DNA of 64,000 nucleotides from Thiocapsa bogorovii (GCF_021228795.1 NZ_CP089309.1:3903501-3967500); one strand, 5' to 3'. Shown: positions 1 through 9,164, counted from the first letter of the stretch. Notes: a model not told the origin generated them from the sequence alone. Numbers and translations: made by a program.

Positions 1-124
1 GTGCCCGACTTGGTCACGGTACCTAGCCTGGTGGGCAAGTCGGTCGAGACCGCCAATGCTCTGCTGGGCAAGGCCCTGCGGCTCGGGCAGCTATCGAGGC
101 GGCCCTCCGAGACGCCGGAAGGCC
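1..124 (+). pseudogene. PASTA-domain membrane protein, 5' part (interrupted by IS66)
   Basis: The window opens inside a reading frame encoding a PASTA-type segment (VPSLVGKSVETANALLG...). PASTA domains are small modules that bind peptidoglycan or beta-lactam-like ligands in kinases, penicillin-binding proteins and other envelope proteins. The frame is cut after codon 41 by an IS66 element. If the element and one 8-bp duplication are removed, the frame joins exactly to the segment after 2658 (ETPEG joined to LILEQSPPAG) and completes the PASTA fold. The true start may lie upstream of the window; GTG at 1 is only the first codon visible. Confidence 0.7.
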
Positions 125-208
125 GTAAGCGTCCAGCGAAATACATCTATCCCGCGCACTGCGCGATCTGCAAGATGCCGCCATGTTCCACGCACCGAGG
201 GGAAAAGC

Positions 209-568
209 ATGGCAGAGAAGCGGCGCAGTCGCGAGCAGTGGCGGGAGTTGGTCCGGGGCTGGCCGGGCAGTGGTCTGACGCAGGCACAGTACTGCGAACA
301 CCACGGCATTTCCACCGGGAGTCTGTCGCGGTGGCGGGCCGTCTTCGGCCGGGAGCACCAAGCGGGCGGCGGCCCGGCGCGATCCCGCGCCGAGGCGCCG
401 TTATGCTTGCTGCCGGTGCAATTCAGTGAAGCCCTCGAGCCGGCGCGCCGTGATCGGGTGCTGACCGTCGTCTTCGGTGACGGCGTGCGCCTGGAGGTCC
501 CGCCCGGATGCGATGGCGCCACACTCGCGCGGGTGGTGGATGTGCTCGCGCAGCGCACGACGGCATGA
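209..568 (+). CDS. tnpA: IS66 accessory protein TnpA
   Basis: A 119-residue protein with an N-terminal helix-turn-helix region (EQWRELVRGW...GLTQAQYCEHHGIS...SLSRW) typical of the IS66 TnpA/TnpS accessory protein needed with TnpB for transposition. ATG 209 is preceded by the ribosome-binding sequence GAGGGGAA. Its stop overlaps the tnpB start in an ATGA arrangement, implying translational coupling. It reads inside the IS66 copy, in the same direction as the interrupted PASTA gene. Confidence 0.88.
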   Translation: MAEKRRSREQWRELVRGWPGSGLTQAQYCEHHGISTGSLSRWRAVFGREHQAGGGPARSRAEAPLCLLPVQFSEALEPARRDRVLTVVFGDGVRLEVPPGCDGATLARVVDVLAQRTTA

Positions 569-918
569 TCGGCTTCGGCGCACGCACGCAGGTGTATCTG
601 GCTGCAGGGGCCACGGACATGCGCAAACAAATCGACGGTCTTGCGGCCTTGGTGGTCGATGTGCTGCAGGCCGATCCGTTCTCGGATCATCTGTTCGTCT
701 TCTGTAATCGCAGCCGCGACAAGCTCAAGATTCTCTATTGGCACAACAACGGCTTTTGGCTGTGGTATCGGCGTTTGGAGCGCGAGCGGTTTTGGTGGCC
801 GGCGCCGCAGAGCGTCACACCGGTCATGCTCTCGATCCGCGAATTGGGCTGGTTGCTCGAAGGGCTCGATCCGCGCCGTGTCAAAGCCCATCGGCGGGCT
901 GAATTCGACCTGCTTTAA
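565..918 (+). CDS. tnpB: IS66 accessory protein TnpB (IS66 Orf2-like)
   Basis: A 117-residue protein of the IS66 Orf2/TnpB family, recognisable from the segments DMRKQIDGLAALV, FVFCNRSRDKLKILYW and FWLWYRRLE. The family's role in IS66 transposition is established, but its biochemistry is not. The start overlaps the tnpA stop by four bases, and tnpC follows after 48 bases. Confidence 0.92.
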   Translation: MIGFGARTQVYLAAGATDMRKQIDGLAALVVDVLQADPFSDHLFVFCNRSRDKLKILYWHNNGFWLWYRRLERERFWWPAPQSVTPVMLSIRELGWLLEGLDPRRVKAHRRAEFDLL

Positions 919-966
919 ACGCGATGACGCTCGAATGAAGGTCGGTATTCCGGTATTATTCAGTTC

Positions 967-2634
967 ATGGACGGCCCGCTTCAAAGACTTCCGAATGACC
1001 CCGAGATGCTCCACGGGATCATTGGCCGGTTAAGCGATCAACTGGCGCAATCCGAACGCGAGCGAGCCGAACAGTCGCTGCAGTTGGAACAGCACTCCAA
1101 TACCCTGCAACAGCAGACCCGGCGTATTGACCAGTTGCTCGAGTACATCGAGCTGTTGCGGCGCAAGCGCTTCGGCCGCAGTGCCGATCGCATCCCCGAG
1201 AGTCAGCTCGGGCTGTTTGACGAGACCGAGCTCGAGGCGCTGATCGCCGAACTGGAAGCCGAGCTGCCGGCCGACACCGCGCCGCCGGCGACACCCGCCG
1301 AAGACACCCTCGCGCCGCCCAAGGGCAAGCCGGTGCGCCGGCCGCTGCCGAGCCATCTGCCGCGGGTCGAGCGTATCCTGGATCTGCCCGAGGCGGAGAA
1401 AGCCGCCATGGGCGAGGATTGGGTCTTGATCGGCTACGACAGCTCCGAGCAACTGGCGGTCATCCCCCGCCAGACCTACGTCATCGAATACAAGCGCGCC
1501 AAATACGTTGCCCGTAACGAAGATGTGCCGGGCGCGGAGGTCGGGGTGAAGATCGCCCCGCGTCCGGCGCAGATCATCCCCAAATCCATCGCCCACAGCT
1601 CATTGCTGGCCTCCATCGTGACGGCCAAGTTCGTCGATGCCCTGCCGCTGTATCGTCAGGAGACGATCTTCGCGCGCGAGGGCATCGCGCTCGGGCGCCA
1701 AACCATGGCGGGCTTGCTCATCCAACTGCAGGTTCCGCTGCAACCCGTCGCCGCGGCGCTGAAAGACCTGCTGCGCCGGGGAGCGGTGGTGCATATCGAC
1801 GAGACGCCGGTGCAGGTCCTGCGCGAGCCCGGACGCGAGAACACGCAAGACTCCTACATGTGGGTGTTTTGCGGCGGGCCGCCGGGCACACCGGTGCGCT
1901 GGTTCGAGTATGCCCCGAGCCGGGCCGCGGAAGTCCCTCGTCGGGTGCTGTTCGCGAGCGACGTCGATCCGCCGCCGCTGCCGTTGTATCTGCAATCCGA
2001 CGGCTACGGCGCCTATGGTGTCCTCGCCGCTGCGCCCGGAGTCATCGGCCATGCCGGGTGCTGGGCGCACGTGCGACGCAAGTTCGTCGATGCCGCCAAC
2101 GGGCGCAACGCCGGTGCCGCGCAGCAGATGGTGGCCCTGATCGGGGAGCTCTATGCGGTGGAGCGGCGCCTGCGCGACGCCGATCCCCAGACCCGGCTGC
2201 GCGGGCGTAGCGAGCACAGTCGAGCGATCCTCATGCGCATCCGCCGGTGGCTGGATCGCACCGCCACCCGCGTGCTTCCCAAAAGCCTGCTCGGCGAAGC
2301 CATCGCCTATGCCCTCGGCCAATGGCCGATCCTCATCACCTTTCTCGAGGACGGGCACCTGGAGATCGACAACAACATCGCCGAAAACGCCATCCGGCCC
2401 TTTGTGGTCGGGAGAAAGAACTGGCTCTTCGCCGGCAGTCCCAAGGGCGCCGAAACCAGCGCGCTGCTCTTCAGCCTGATCGAAACCGCCAAGGCCAATG
2501 GCCTGGAGCCTTGGGCCTACCTCAACCACCTCTTCGAGCACCTGCCCGGTGCCAAGTCCCCCGAGGCGGTCGCGGCGCTGCTGCCGCACAATCTGAAAAT
2601 GGACGACCTCAAAAGGGAAGGGTCAATCCGGTAG
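967..2634 (+). CDS. tnpC: IS66 transposase TnpC
   Basis: A 555-residue DDE transposase of the IS66 family. In order it has an N-terminal coiled-coil (ERERAEQSLQLEQ...), the LRRKRFGRSADR motif, a linker, then the catalytic core. Candidate catalytic acidic residues are in VHIDETPVQV, YLQSDGYGAYG and NNIAENAIRPF. The GCWAHVRRKF motif is also characteristic. It is full length with an intact C-terminal IS66 region, so it is presumably functional. It ends 16 bases before the right inverted-repeat tip. Confidence 0.95.
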   Translation: MDGPLQRLPNDPEMLHGIIGRLSDQLAQSERERAEQSLQLEQHSNTLQQQTRRIDQLLEYIELLRRKRFGRSADRIPESQLGLFDETELEALIAELEAELPADTAPPATPAEDTLAPPKGKPVRRPLPSHLPRVERILDLPEAEKAAMGEDWVLIGYDSSEQLAVIPRQTYVIEYKRAKYVARNEDVPGAEVGVKIAPRPAQIIPKSIAHSSLLASIVTAKFVDALPLYRQETIFAREGIALGRQTMAGLLIQLQVPLQPVAAALKDLLRRGAVVHIDETPVQVLREPGRENTQDSYMWVFCGGPPGTPVRWFEYAPSRAAEVPRRVLFASDVDPPPLPLYLQSDGYGAYGVLAAAPGVIGHAGCWAHVRRKFVDAANGRNAGAAQQMVALIGELYAVERRLRDADPQTRLRGRSEHSRAILMRIRRWLDRTATRVLPKSLLGEAIAYALGQWPILITFLEDGHLEIDNNIAENAIRPFVVGRKNWLFAGSPKGAETSALLFSLIETAKANGLEPWAYLNHLFEHLPGAKSPEAVAALLPHNLKMDDLKREGSIR

Positions 2635-2650
2635 TTCGCCGGACGCTTAC

Positions 2651-3521
2651 GGAAGGCCTGATCCTGGAACAGAGTCCTCCCGCCGGGGCGAAGCTCCCAC
2701 TCGGGGGCACCGTTAATGTGGTCATCGGCTCCGGCAGTCTCACTCGGGTACCTTGGATTGTCGGCCAAAGCCAGACAGCCGCTGTGGGTCGACTGGATTC
2801 CTCGGACCTACGCGTCGGTCGCGTACTCGCCGAGGCATCCCCGGAGCGGCCGGGCACCGTCATCCGACAGCAGCCCCCCGACGGCAGCCTGGCCCCAAGA
2901 GGAAGCAGAGTGGATATCTGGGTTGCTGTCGGCGGCGCCAACCCTCCACCCCCTCTGTGGCTCTGGCTTATCGGCGCAGCTGCGGCATTGCTGGGTGCAG
3001 CCGGCTGGTGGTGGTCTCGCCGACGAGGATCGGGATCCGGAACAGGAAATGGGTCGGGAACGGAACCCGAGCCGCGGCCGGCAGTACGACCGGCGAGCGA
3101 GCCGAAGGTCAGGGTGCATATCGGAGAAATCGAAGGCCGCGCACCGGACCCGTTGCCGCTCGATCCGCAGATACCGGAAATTGGAATACGGGCCCGTCTG
3201 CTGCGCGGTGATACCGAGATCACACCCGAAAACCTCGTCGTGCATGAGGAGCGGAGAAAAACATGGGCGAACCTGCAATCCGGCTTGTCGACCTTGTTTC
3301 GAGCGGCCTGCGGGTCATGGCTCAAAAGGTGGAAGACGAGCTCAAGAGCGAGACCGTCATCGGCGCTTCTGAAACGGTTTGGCGATTGGTTAGAGCGGAG
3401 ACGGAGAGGCAGCTCGAGCAAGCCCTGGATACCGACCCCGCAGAGCTTATCGCCTTGGCCTGGAGTAAGGCACAACCTCTTGAGAAATATGCCGACCCGG
3501 AACGATACCCACGCGACCTAA
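2651..3521 (+). pseudogene. PASTA-domain membrane protein, 3' part
   Basis: This is the continuation of the interrupted gene after the IS66 target duplication. It holds the end of the first PASTA unit (LILEQSPPAGAKLPLGGTVN), a second PASTA unit (VPWIVGQSQTAAVGRL ... IRQQPPDGSLAPRGSRVDI), a single membrane segment (LWLWLIGAAAALLGAAGWWW) and an acidic/glycine-rich tail. After about position 3262 the translation becomes Arg/Ser/Pro-rich and runs antagonistically over the next gene, so the biologically meaningful end is probably near 3262. The formal stop is at 3521. A frameshift fusing it to the next gene cannot be excluded. Confidence 0.65.
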
Positions 3522-3859
3522 GCGTCATCGTCCATCTCGGAGAACACGAAATGTCGTGGCGCCTCCATCCGGAGATCGACATTGTCGTCGCCGAGGTTCT
3601 GATTCGGACGTTCCGATTCACGATAGAACTGACGGTCGAATTCAAGATTGCCGCACTCACGATCCAAGGCGGCATTGTCCGGTCCGTTGCCCCAGGCTGC
3701 TGCGCGTTCGGGGCCGCACTCAAGTACGGCGACATTACCTTTAAGGAGGAGGAAACCCCCGACGTGCATTTCCCTGGCCATATCGACTTGGACCTGGGCG
3801 TGCCGATTGGCGGCCCTCGCAGGACCTTTATGCATGCACCGGAGGACGGCGAGCGCTGA
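3263..3859 (+). CDS. Hypothetical protein next to the PASTA gene
   Basis: A 198-residue protein with no family I recognise and no signal peptide or membrane span. The N-terminal half is helical and charged (VMAQKVEDELKSETVIGA, ETERQLEQALDTD). The C-terminal half looks beta-rich (FRFTIELTVEFKIAALTIQG...). ATG 3263 follows GAGGAGCGGAGAAAAAC, a good ribosome-binding site. It overlaps the formal end of the preceding frame by 259 bases. This suggests either that the upstream frame lost its proper stop or that both once formed one protein joined at the A5 run at 3255-3260. Confidence 0.55.
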   Translation: MGEPAIRLVDLVSSGLRVMAQKVEDELKSETVIGASETVWRLVRAETERQLEQALDTDPAELIALAWSKAQPLEKYADPERYPRDLSVIVHLGEHEMSWRLHPEIDIVVAEVLIRTFRFTIELTVEFKIAALTIQGGIVRSVAPGCCAFGAALKYGDITFKEEETPDVHFPGHIDLDLGVPIGGPRRTFMHAPEDGER

Positions 3860-4524
3860 GTCGCGGCTCCGCTGCATCGCAGAGACCCGAAAGATACCGG
3901 CCCAGCAGCCGGCGGCTCTGCTCCACTCGCCCGTTGTCCACCGGCTTCAGTACCCCGGATCAGCATGAAGCCACTTGCAGAAGATATGGGCCGACTGTCC
4001 GCTTTGAAGAACCCACGCCAAGTTAGCCACCCATAGTGCGAGCGGCAGGTCTGCAACAGAATCCAGTCGCCCCGCTGCCGGGCCCAACTGGCAGCAAACA
4101 GGATCGAAGAGTCACTCGCTTCCGGTTGATGGGAGACGGCTCCTAGCCGACTGCTGGCGGTCGGCGAGAGGCGGCGGAGCTTCTGCTTGGATTCCCTCGG
4201 TGGACGTGGGGCGTTGCGAGCTGCACTGGCGGCTGCGCGAGATCCGAAGCAACAACCCGTCGAGGTCGTATCGCCACAACCGCTGTAGAGCGTCAGTTAA
4301 ACGGGTGCTCCAGCGGTGGTGGCAGCTCCGGATCAATCGTCATCACGATGCTCCTTGACCGGCCAGGGACGGGACGACCCTCGCTGTTCCAGCCGGACGA
4401 GCGTCGAGTGCTCAGAGGGTGGTGACATGACTATAGGGACTACCCATGCGACGGCGCACGGATGCCTTTGCGACCGGTGCGGCACGTTACGGACAGACCC
4501 TTGGGCCTGATAAAGAAGGTCACC
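3860..4524. other. Non-coding stretch
   Basis: About 660 bases with no convincing gene on either strand; the short open frames here lack plausible composition and ribosome-binding sites. I see no repeat shared with the rest of the window. Confidence 0.5.
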
Positions 4525-4962
4525 GTGAGTTACTCGACCCGCATCTACATTCTCGGACCGGATGACACCCTGTACCGACTGGCCAGCGCGAGGTTCTCCC
4601 GCATGGTCGATGACCCGAAGAGCCACCGACTGGAGCGCTTCGCGGGCCAGCGCGTGCGGATGGCCGAGGTGATCGTGGAGGTGCGTGATCGGGCGCCCTA
4701 TGCCGTCGTCCGGCTCGTCTACGAAATGCTCGGGTTCGATGCCGAAGGGCGGTTGGACCGCGACACGTTCATACGCCGGAACACGGCGTTGGCGGAACTG
4801 GCCATCGATCCCGCGGTGCCTCGAATGGTGGAAGCGGAGAAAACCGTGGTTGCCGCCGGCAGCCGCTTCATCGCGCGAGGGGGATTCTGGCATCCTTCCG
4901 CGGCGCTGGAGCGGGAGATTCTGCGCGCAGCGCTCGACGAGACACCGTGCAAGCGGCTCTAG
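4525..4962 (+). CDS. Small hypothetical protein
   Basis: A 145-residue protein beginning VSYSTRIYILGPDDTLYRL. GTG 4525 is chosen because AAAGAAGGT lies just upstream and because the residues upstream in the same frame are of poor composition. The middle (ERFAGQRVRMAEVIVEVRDR...VVRLVYEMLGFDAEGRL) resembles small conserved hypothetical proteins with an alpha/beta layout; I cannot name a family. No membrane segment or known motif is visible. Confidence 0.6.
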   Translation: MSYSTRIYILGPDDTLYRLASARFSRMVDDPKSHRLERFAGQRVRMAEVIVEVRDRAPYAVVRLVYEMLGFDAEGRLDRDTFIRRNTALAELAIDPAVPRMVEAEKTVVAAGSRFIARGGFWHPSAALEREILRAALDETPCKRL

Positions 4963-5051
4963 CGCGATCGGGCTCAGGCGTCTGAGATAGCACTGACCTG
5001 GATGGCTACAGGCTCAGCATCCGGGTTGCGCGCGACGGAGAGTGGCGCAGA

Positions 5052-6416
5052 TCAGGCCGCCTCGCGAGCCGGCGTGCGCCGGTGCAGGCGCAGCGGCATG
5101 CCGCCTTTTGGGCCGAGCGTGATCTGAGGCTCCAGTTCCAGTTGCTGGTTCGGATGCATGAGCGCGAACCGGTAGCGCTGCCCGATGGTCGCCAGAATCA
5201 GCGGGCCTTCGACCAACGCGAATTGGTTGCCGATACAGATGTGCGGGCCGCCTCCGAAGGGGAAATACTTGAACGTGTGCCAGCGGCGCTCAGCGTTCTC
5301 GGCAAAGCGATCGGGGTCGAAGCGCTCCGGATCCTCCCAGAGATCGGGGTGACGATGCATGGCGTAGGGGCTCGTCATCAGGACGCTGTTCGCCGGAATG
5401 CGGTGCCCGCCGATGTCGAATGGCTCGGCCGCGGCGCGCACCATTAAATACGCGGCCGGGTAGAGCCGCAATGCCTCCTTGAAGACCATCCGGGTATACG
5501 GCAGACGCTCCAGGTCATCGAACCCGGGCGGTCGGCCGCCCAAGACCGCATCGACCTCCGCGTGGAAACGTGCCGCGATCTCCGGCTGGCGCGCCAGGTG
5601 ATACCACACGTAGGTGAGCGTCAAGGCCGTGGTGTCGTACCCGGCGAGATAGAGCGTCAGCACCTCGGCGCGGATCTCCTCGTCGGATAGCCGCGCGCCG
5701 GTTTCGGCGTCGGTCATGTGCACCATCATGGTCAGGAGGTCGCCGCCGTCCGCACCGCTCGCGCGACGCCGGTGGATCGCCTCCAAGACGATGCGGCCGA
5801 GCGTGTCGGAGAGCGCCCGCTGGCGGCGATACTCCGGGGTCGGGAACCAATCCGGGATCTGCAGCAGACGGTCGAACTGGCGCGTGGCGATGGCCTGCAA
5901 GGCCGGAACCGTGGCGGCCACCGTCGCGGTATGGGTGGTGCTGTCGACCCGAAAAAGCGCCGCGGTGACGATGGACAACGTGAGTCCGTCCATCTCCTGT
6001 TCCACATCCGCCTGTTGTCCGTCGTGCCAGCGCTCGGTCAGGGCGAGCGCGCGGCGCGCCATGCTGTCGGCATAGCCTCGCACCTGCTGCAGGTGCAGGG
6101 CGGGGGCGATCATGCGGCGGTGGCGTTTCCATTCCTCGCCTTCGCTGGTCAGAAGACCAACCCCCAAGGTCTTCTCGAGGATTCTGCGCACGAGTGGATC
6201 TCGCGCCAGATGCCGATGCTTGGTCACCAGCAGGTCGCGGATGAGATCCGGATGGGAGATCAGATAGACGCGCCTGTGGCCGAGCCGGAATCCGACGATT
6301 GGCGCGATCCGCGCGCTTTCGGCGAGGAAGCCGAGACGATCCTCGCGAAAGGCCCGCAGACAACCGGTGAGCCAATGGCCCTTGCGCTCGATCAGTGGGA
6401 ACGTCGCGGTGCTCAT
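5052..6416 (-). CDS. Cytochrome P450
   Basis: A 454-residue P450 monooxygenase with all hallmark motifs: the I-helix AGYDTT (258-263), the ExxR pair E314/R317 in KEALRLYP, the PERFDPDRF meander region, and the heme loop FPFGGGPHICIGNQFA with the axial thiolate Cys394. It is full length for a soluble bacterial P450; there is no N-terminal anchor. The substrate cannot be inferred; the sequence style resembles the CYP102/CYP4-like group (EALRLYPAAY). No redox partner is encoded nearby. It lies downstream of dinB on the same strand as the ICE tra genes and is probably cargo. Confidence 0.93.
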   Translation of the reverse strand: MSTATFPLIERKGHWLTGCLRAFREDRLGFLAESARIAPIVGFRLGHRRVYLISHPDLIRDLLVTKHRHLARDPLVRRILEKTLGVGLLTSEGEEWKRHRRMIAPALHLQQVRGYADSMARRALALTERWHDGQQADVEQEMDGLTLSIVTAALFRVDSTTHTATVAATVPALQAIATRQFDRLLQIPDWFPTPEYRRQRALSDTLGRIVLEAIHRRRASGADGGDLLTMMVHMTDAETGARLSDEEIRAEVLTLYLAGYDTTALTLTYVWYHLARQPEIAARFHAEVDAVLGGRPPGFDDLERLPYTRMVFKEALRLYPAAYLMVRAAAEPFDIGGHRIPANSVLMTSPYAMHRHPDLWEDPERFDPDRFAENAERRWHTFKYFPFGGGPHICIGNQFALVEGPLILATIGQRYRFALMHPNQQLELEPQITLGPKGGMPLRLHRRTPAREAA

Positions 6417-6543
6417 GCGGGCCTGTCCTCCCGTGTCCGATCGGTCACGTCTCCGCTGCCTCGGGGATCAGTGGCGAGTGTATTGGCGAGCAGCGCCTTT
6501 ACAAGCAGTCGGCATCCGCGTCGAACCGCCCGGGAGAAGCCTC

Positions 6544-6583
6544 TTATCAACGACAGGGTCGATTTATCAACGACAGGGTCGAT
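6544..6583. repeat. Perfect 20-bp tandem repeat, two copies
   Basis: TTATCAACGACAGGGTCGAT occurs twice back to back at 6544-6563 and 6564-6583, in the gap between the P450 and dinB. Its core ATCAACGACAGGGTC recurs once at about 11816-11830 inside the GNAT toxin gene. Function unknown. Confidence 0.85.
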
Positions 6584-6589
6584 GCATCG

Positions 6590-7768
6590 CTATGGCCGCC
6601 GAGAGAGTCCACGCTGAATGCAGTGCCTGCCGAACTTGAGCCGGATCGCATCGAGCGTCGCGTCGAGGCGATCATCCGCACGAACCTGCTCGCGGGGATC
6701 CATGTCCGCGAACAGATCCGGCTGCACGGGTGCCTGGGTCCAGCCGGAAAGACCCAGACCGATCAACCGCACCGCCCGACCGGCGTGGGTGTCGGCACGG
6801 TACAGGTCCCAGGCCGTACCGAAAATGACCCGATCGTCCGCGGTCGGTGCCTCCAGGGTCCGGGAGCGGGTATGGGTCTCGAAGGGGTGCAGGCGGATCT
6901 TCAGGGTAACCACCGCGCCCTTGCGCGCGGCGTGCCGGGCCAGATAGCCGACCTCCTGCGCGGCCCAACGCAGGGTGTCGCGCAGCACCTCGGTGTCCAC
7001 GACATCCTCGGCGAAGGTCGTCTCCTTGGAGATCGATTGCCGTTCGGTGGCCGGATGGACCCGGTCGTCGGCGATCCCGTGCGACTGCAGATGCACCTGC
7101 GTGCCGGTGCGTGCGCCCAAGCGTCGGCGCAGCTCCTCCAGCGGCCGGGTACGCACGTCGCCGACCGTCCGCAAGCCGGCTTGCTCGAGGCGTCGGGCCG
7201 TTACGGCGCCGACGCCGCGCAGGGCGGCGAGCGGCAGCGGATCCAGGAAGGCGCGGACCTCCTCCAGGCGCACCACCAGGAGTCCATCCGGCTTGCGGGC
7301 GTCCGAGGCGAGCTTGGCGATCAGGCGGTTCGGACCGATCCCCACCGAGGCGGTCAGCCCGACCGCCGCGTGAATGGCCGCCTTGGCGCGCCGTGCGACG
7401 ACCTCGGGCGGACCGATCAGCCGCTCCAACCCCGAGACATCCAGGTAGGCCTCGTCGATCGAGACCGGCTCGACGACCGGGGAGAGGGTGGCGAGCACCC
7501 GCATGATCTCTCGCGACACGCCGGCATAGCGCGCCATGTCCGGGCGCACGTAGACCGTCTCCGCCGGCAGACGGCGCACCGCTTCGGCAATCGGCATGGC
7601 CGAGTGCACGCCGAAGCGGCGCGCCTCGTAGGAGCAGGTCGCGACCACGCCGCGTCGGCCGGGCTCGGCGCCGACGACCAATGGGCGCCCCCGCCACTCC
7701 GGGCGGTCGCGCTGCTCCACCGCCGCATAGAAGGCGTCGAGATCGACGTGCATGACGAGGCGGGACAT
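6590..7768 (-). CDS. dinB: Y-family DNA polymerase IV (DinB)
   Basis: Translesion polymerase of the Y family. It begins MSRLVMHVDLDAFYAAVE, carrying the first catalytic Asp. The second catalytic motif is SIDEAYLDVS. Palm, thumb and little-finger segments follow (GVGAVTARRLEQAG helix-hairpin-helix; SISKETTF). Start 7768 matches the usual family start; an in-frame ATG at 7837 would add 23 residues and begins one base after the traB stop. It sits directly downstream of traB in the tra operon orientation, so it is probably co-transcribed with the ICE genes. SOS-type mutagenesis genes are common ICE cargo. Confidence 0.93.
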   Translation of the reverse strand: MSRLVMHVDLDAFYAAVEQRDRPEWRGRPLVVGAEPGRRGVVATCSYEARRFGVHSAMPIAEAVRRLPAETVYVRPDMARYAGVSREIMRVLATLSPVVEPVSIDEAYLDVSGLERLIGPPEVVARRAKAAIHAAVGLTASVGIGPNRLIAKLASDARKPDGLLVVRLEEVRAFLDPLPLAALRGVGAVTARRLEQAGLRTVGDVRTRPLEELRRRLGARTGTQVHLQSHGIADDRVHPATERQSISKETTFAEDVVDTEVLRDTLRWAAQEVGYLARHAARKGAVVTLKIRLHPFETHTRSRTLEAPTADDRVIFGTAWDLYRADTHAGRAVRLIGLGLSGWTQAPVQPDLFADMDPREQVRADDRLDATLDAIRLKFGRHCIQRGLSRRP

Positions 7769-7838
7769 GCGGCGATGGACCCTCGGTTGCCGGGATAGGG
7801 GCGCGGGCGACGCGACCGTCGCAGAGCGAGCGGCCATG

Positions 7839-9164
7839 TTACTTCACCACGTCGGCGAGCTTCATCGACACCCCGCGATTGAGGATGAACTCCGCCCCGC
7901 GTCCCGCATCGACCTCGATCACCGGCAGCAGCTGCTCGGCCATGTCCAGATAGTAGTTTGCCAGACGGTCCATTGCCCCGCCGACGCCTTGCGCCGAGGC
8001 GGCACTCAGGGCTTGGGGCGTGAGCATGGACTGGAACTGCAGGTCCGTGCCGGTGCCGGTGTTGACCGGGATGCTCGGCATGCGGTTGAAGATCTGCGAG
8101 AAGGATTGCAGGAACCCGGCCTGCAGCGCCTTGGCGAGCAGCACACCTTGTTTGGAGACCACCCGCCCGCGCACCCCGACCTTGCCGTCCTCGCCCACCG
8201 CGTAGCCATCGATGGGGATCTCGATCACGCCGCCGTCGTTGCGGATGCAGCTGAAGGTCTCCCCGCGCAGATAGGCCCGCTCGGAGGCCAGATCGCCGAA
8301 GCCGCCGACCAGCAGGAAGCACTCGCGCAGATCCGCGCGGACTCGGTTGGGCAGGATCGCCTGGTGTTTGACCCGGATCAGGGCCGGCACGGGATCCTTG
8401 CGGGCGTTCTGCCCGGTCGGCATGTCGATGCCGTTGAGCAGCACCCCCTTGAGGATGGCGCCGGCGGGGATATAGACGGAGCCGGGCTCCGGGGTGCCGG
8501 GTGGGGTTGCGGCGGGCGGCGCCGACGACGCCGGCGCGGCGACGGTGCGGATCTGCAGGGTGCGCCCCGGTGTTTGGGCGGGGACGGCGGAGGAGGGTGC
8601 CGCGCCGGGAACAGCGAGCGGTGCCGTCGGCGGTCCGAACAGCGCCTCCATCGGCGCCGGTCGATGTGGCTGCGCGGCGGTGCCGGCCGGCGATGCCGGA
8701 TCCGCAGCGACGGGCTGCTCCGGTTGCGGCAGTCCCGGCGGGTTTGCTGTTGGCCGTGCCCGGGCGGCGAGGGCCTCGCGCAGTTGATCGATCTCTCCGC
8801 GCAGGACCTCGAGCTCGCGCGCGTTGCCCAGATCCTGCTCGCGCTGCGCCGGTCCGAGCGCGGGGGTGTTCGGTGCGGCGGTTGCGCCGCGCTCGAGGTT
8901 GCGCTGCACCTCGCTCATGCGCTTTTCCATGCGCTCCAGGCGATTGACCAGGGCCTCGATCCCGAGTTGACGCGGATCCGCATCCGTGAGGATGTTGCGC
9001 ACCAGGGTATCGCGCGGCGAGGACGACTGCAGGCCAGGGGGCTGCGCCGGGGCGAACAGAAAGCTCCCCGCCGTCAGGACGGAGACCACGAAGACCCCGC
9101 CGCCGAGGGCGGCGACCCGCTTGGCGTTGGGCGAGAGGTTCTCCCAGTGTCGGTGCAGCATCAT
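7839..9164 (-). CDS. traB: Conjugative T4SS core protein TraB (VirB10-like)
   Basis: A 441-residue F-type TraB homolog, which forms the channel core bridging inner and outer membranes. It has an N-terminal cytoplasmic stretch, one membrane segment (VAALGGGVFVVSVLTAGSFLF), a coiled coil (LVNRLERMEKRMSEVQRNLER and EVLRGEIDQLREAL), a Pro/Ala-rich linker, and a C-terminal TrbI/VirB10 beta-barrel domain (GSVYIPAGAILKGVLLNGID, RVKHQAILPNRVRADLREC, GRVVSKQGVLLAKA). The start overlaps the traK stop (ATGA). dinB follows immediately, where traV would be expected. Confidence 0.9.
   Translation of the reverse strand: MMLHRHWENLSPNAKRVAALGGGVFVVSVLTAGSFLFAPAQPPGLQSSSPRDTLVRNILTDADPRQLGIEALVNRLERMEKRMSEVQRNLERGATAAPNTPALGPAQREQDLGNARELEVLRGEIDQLREALAARARPTANPPGLPQPEQPVAADPASPAGTAAQPHRPAPMEALFGPPTAPLAVPGAAPSSAVPAQTPGRTLQIRTVAAPASSAPPAATPPGTPEPGSVYIPAGAILKGVLLNGIDMPTGQNARKDPVPALIRVKHQAILPNRVRADLRECFLLVGGFGDLASERAYLRGETFSCIRNDGGVIEIPIDGYAVGEDGKVGVRGRVVSKQGVLLAKALQAGFLQSFSQIFNRMPSIPVNTGTGTDLQFQSMLTPQALSAASAQGVGGAMDRLANYYLDMAEQLLPVIEVDAGRGAEFILNRGVSMKLADVVK

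Larger units (their letters stand above)
125..2650 (+). mobile_element. Complete IS66-family insertion sequence
   Basis: A 2526-bp element carrying the three-gene IS66 set tnpA, tnpB, tnpC. Its ends are inverted repeats beginning GTAAGCGTCC (left end at 125; right end is the reverse complement ending at 2650). It is flanked by a perfect 8-bp direct repeat GGAAGGCC at 117-124 and 2651-2658, the duplication size typical of IS66. All three genes are intact, so the copy may still be active. It disrupts a PASTA-domain gene. Confidence 0.95.

Noticed and set aside
5718-6617. A 299-codon plus-strand frame opposite the P450
   Set aside because: Antisense shadow of a gene with complete P450 motifs.
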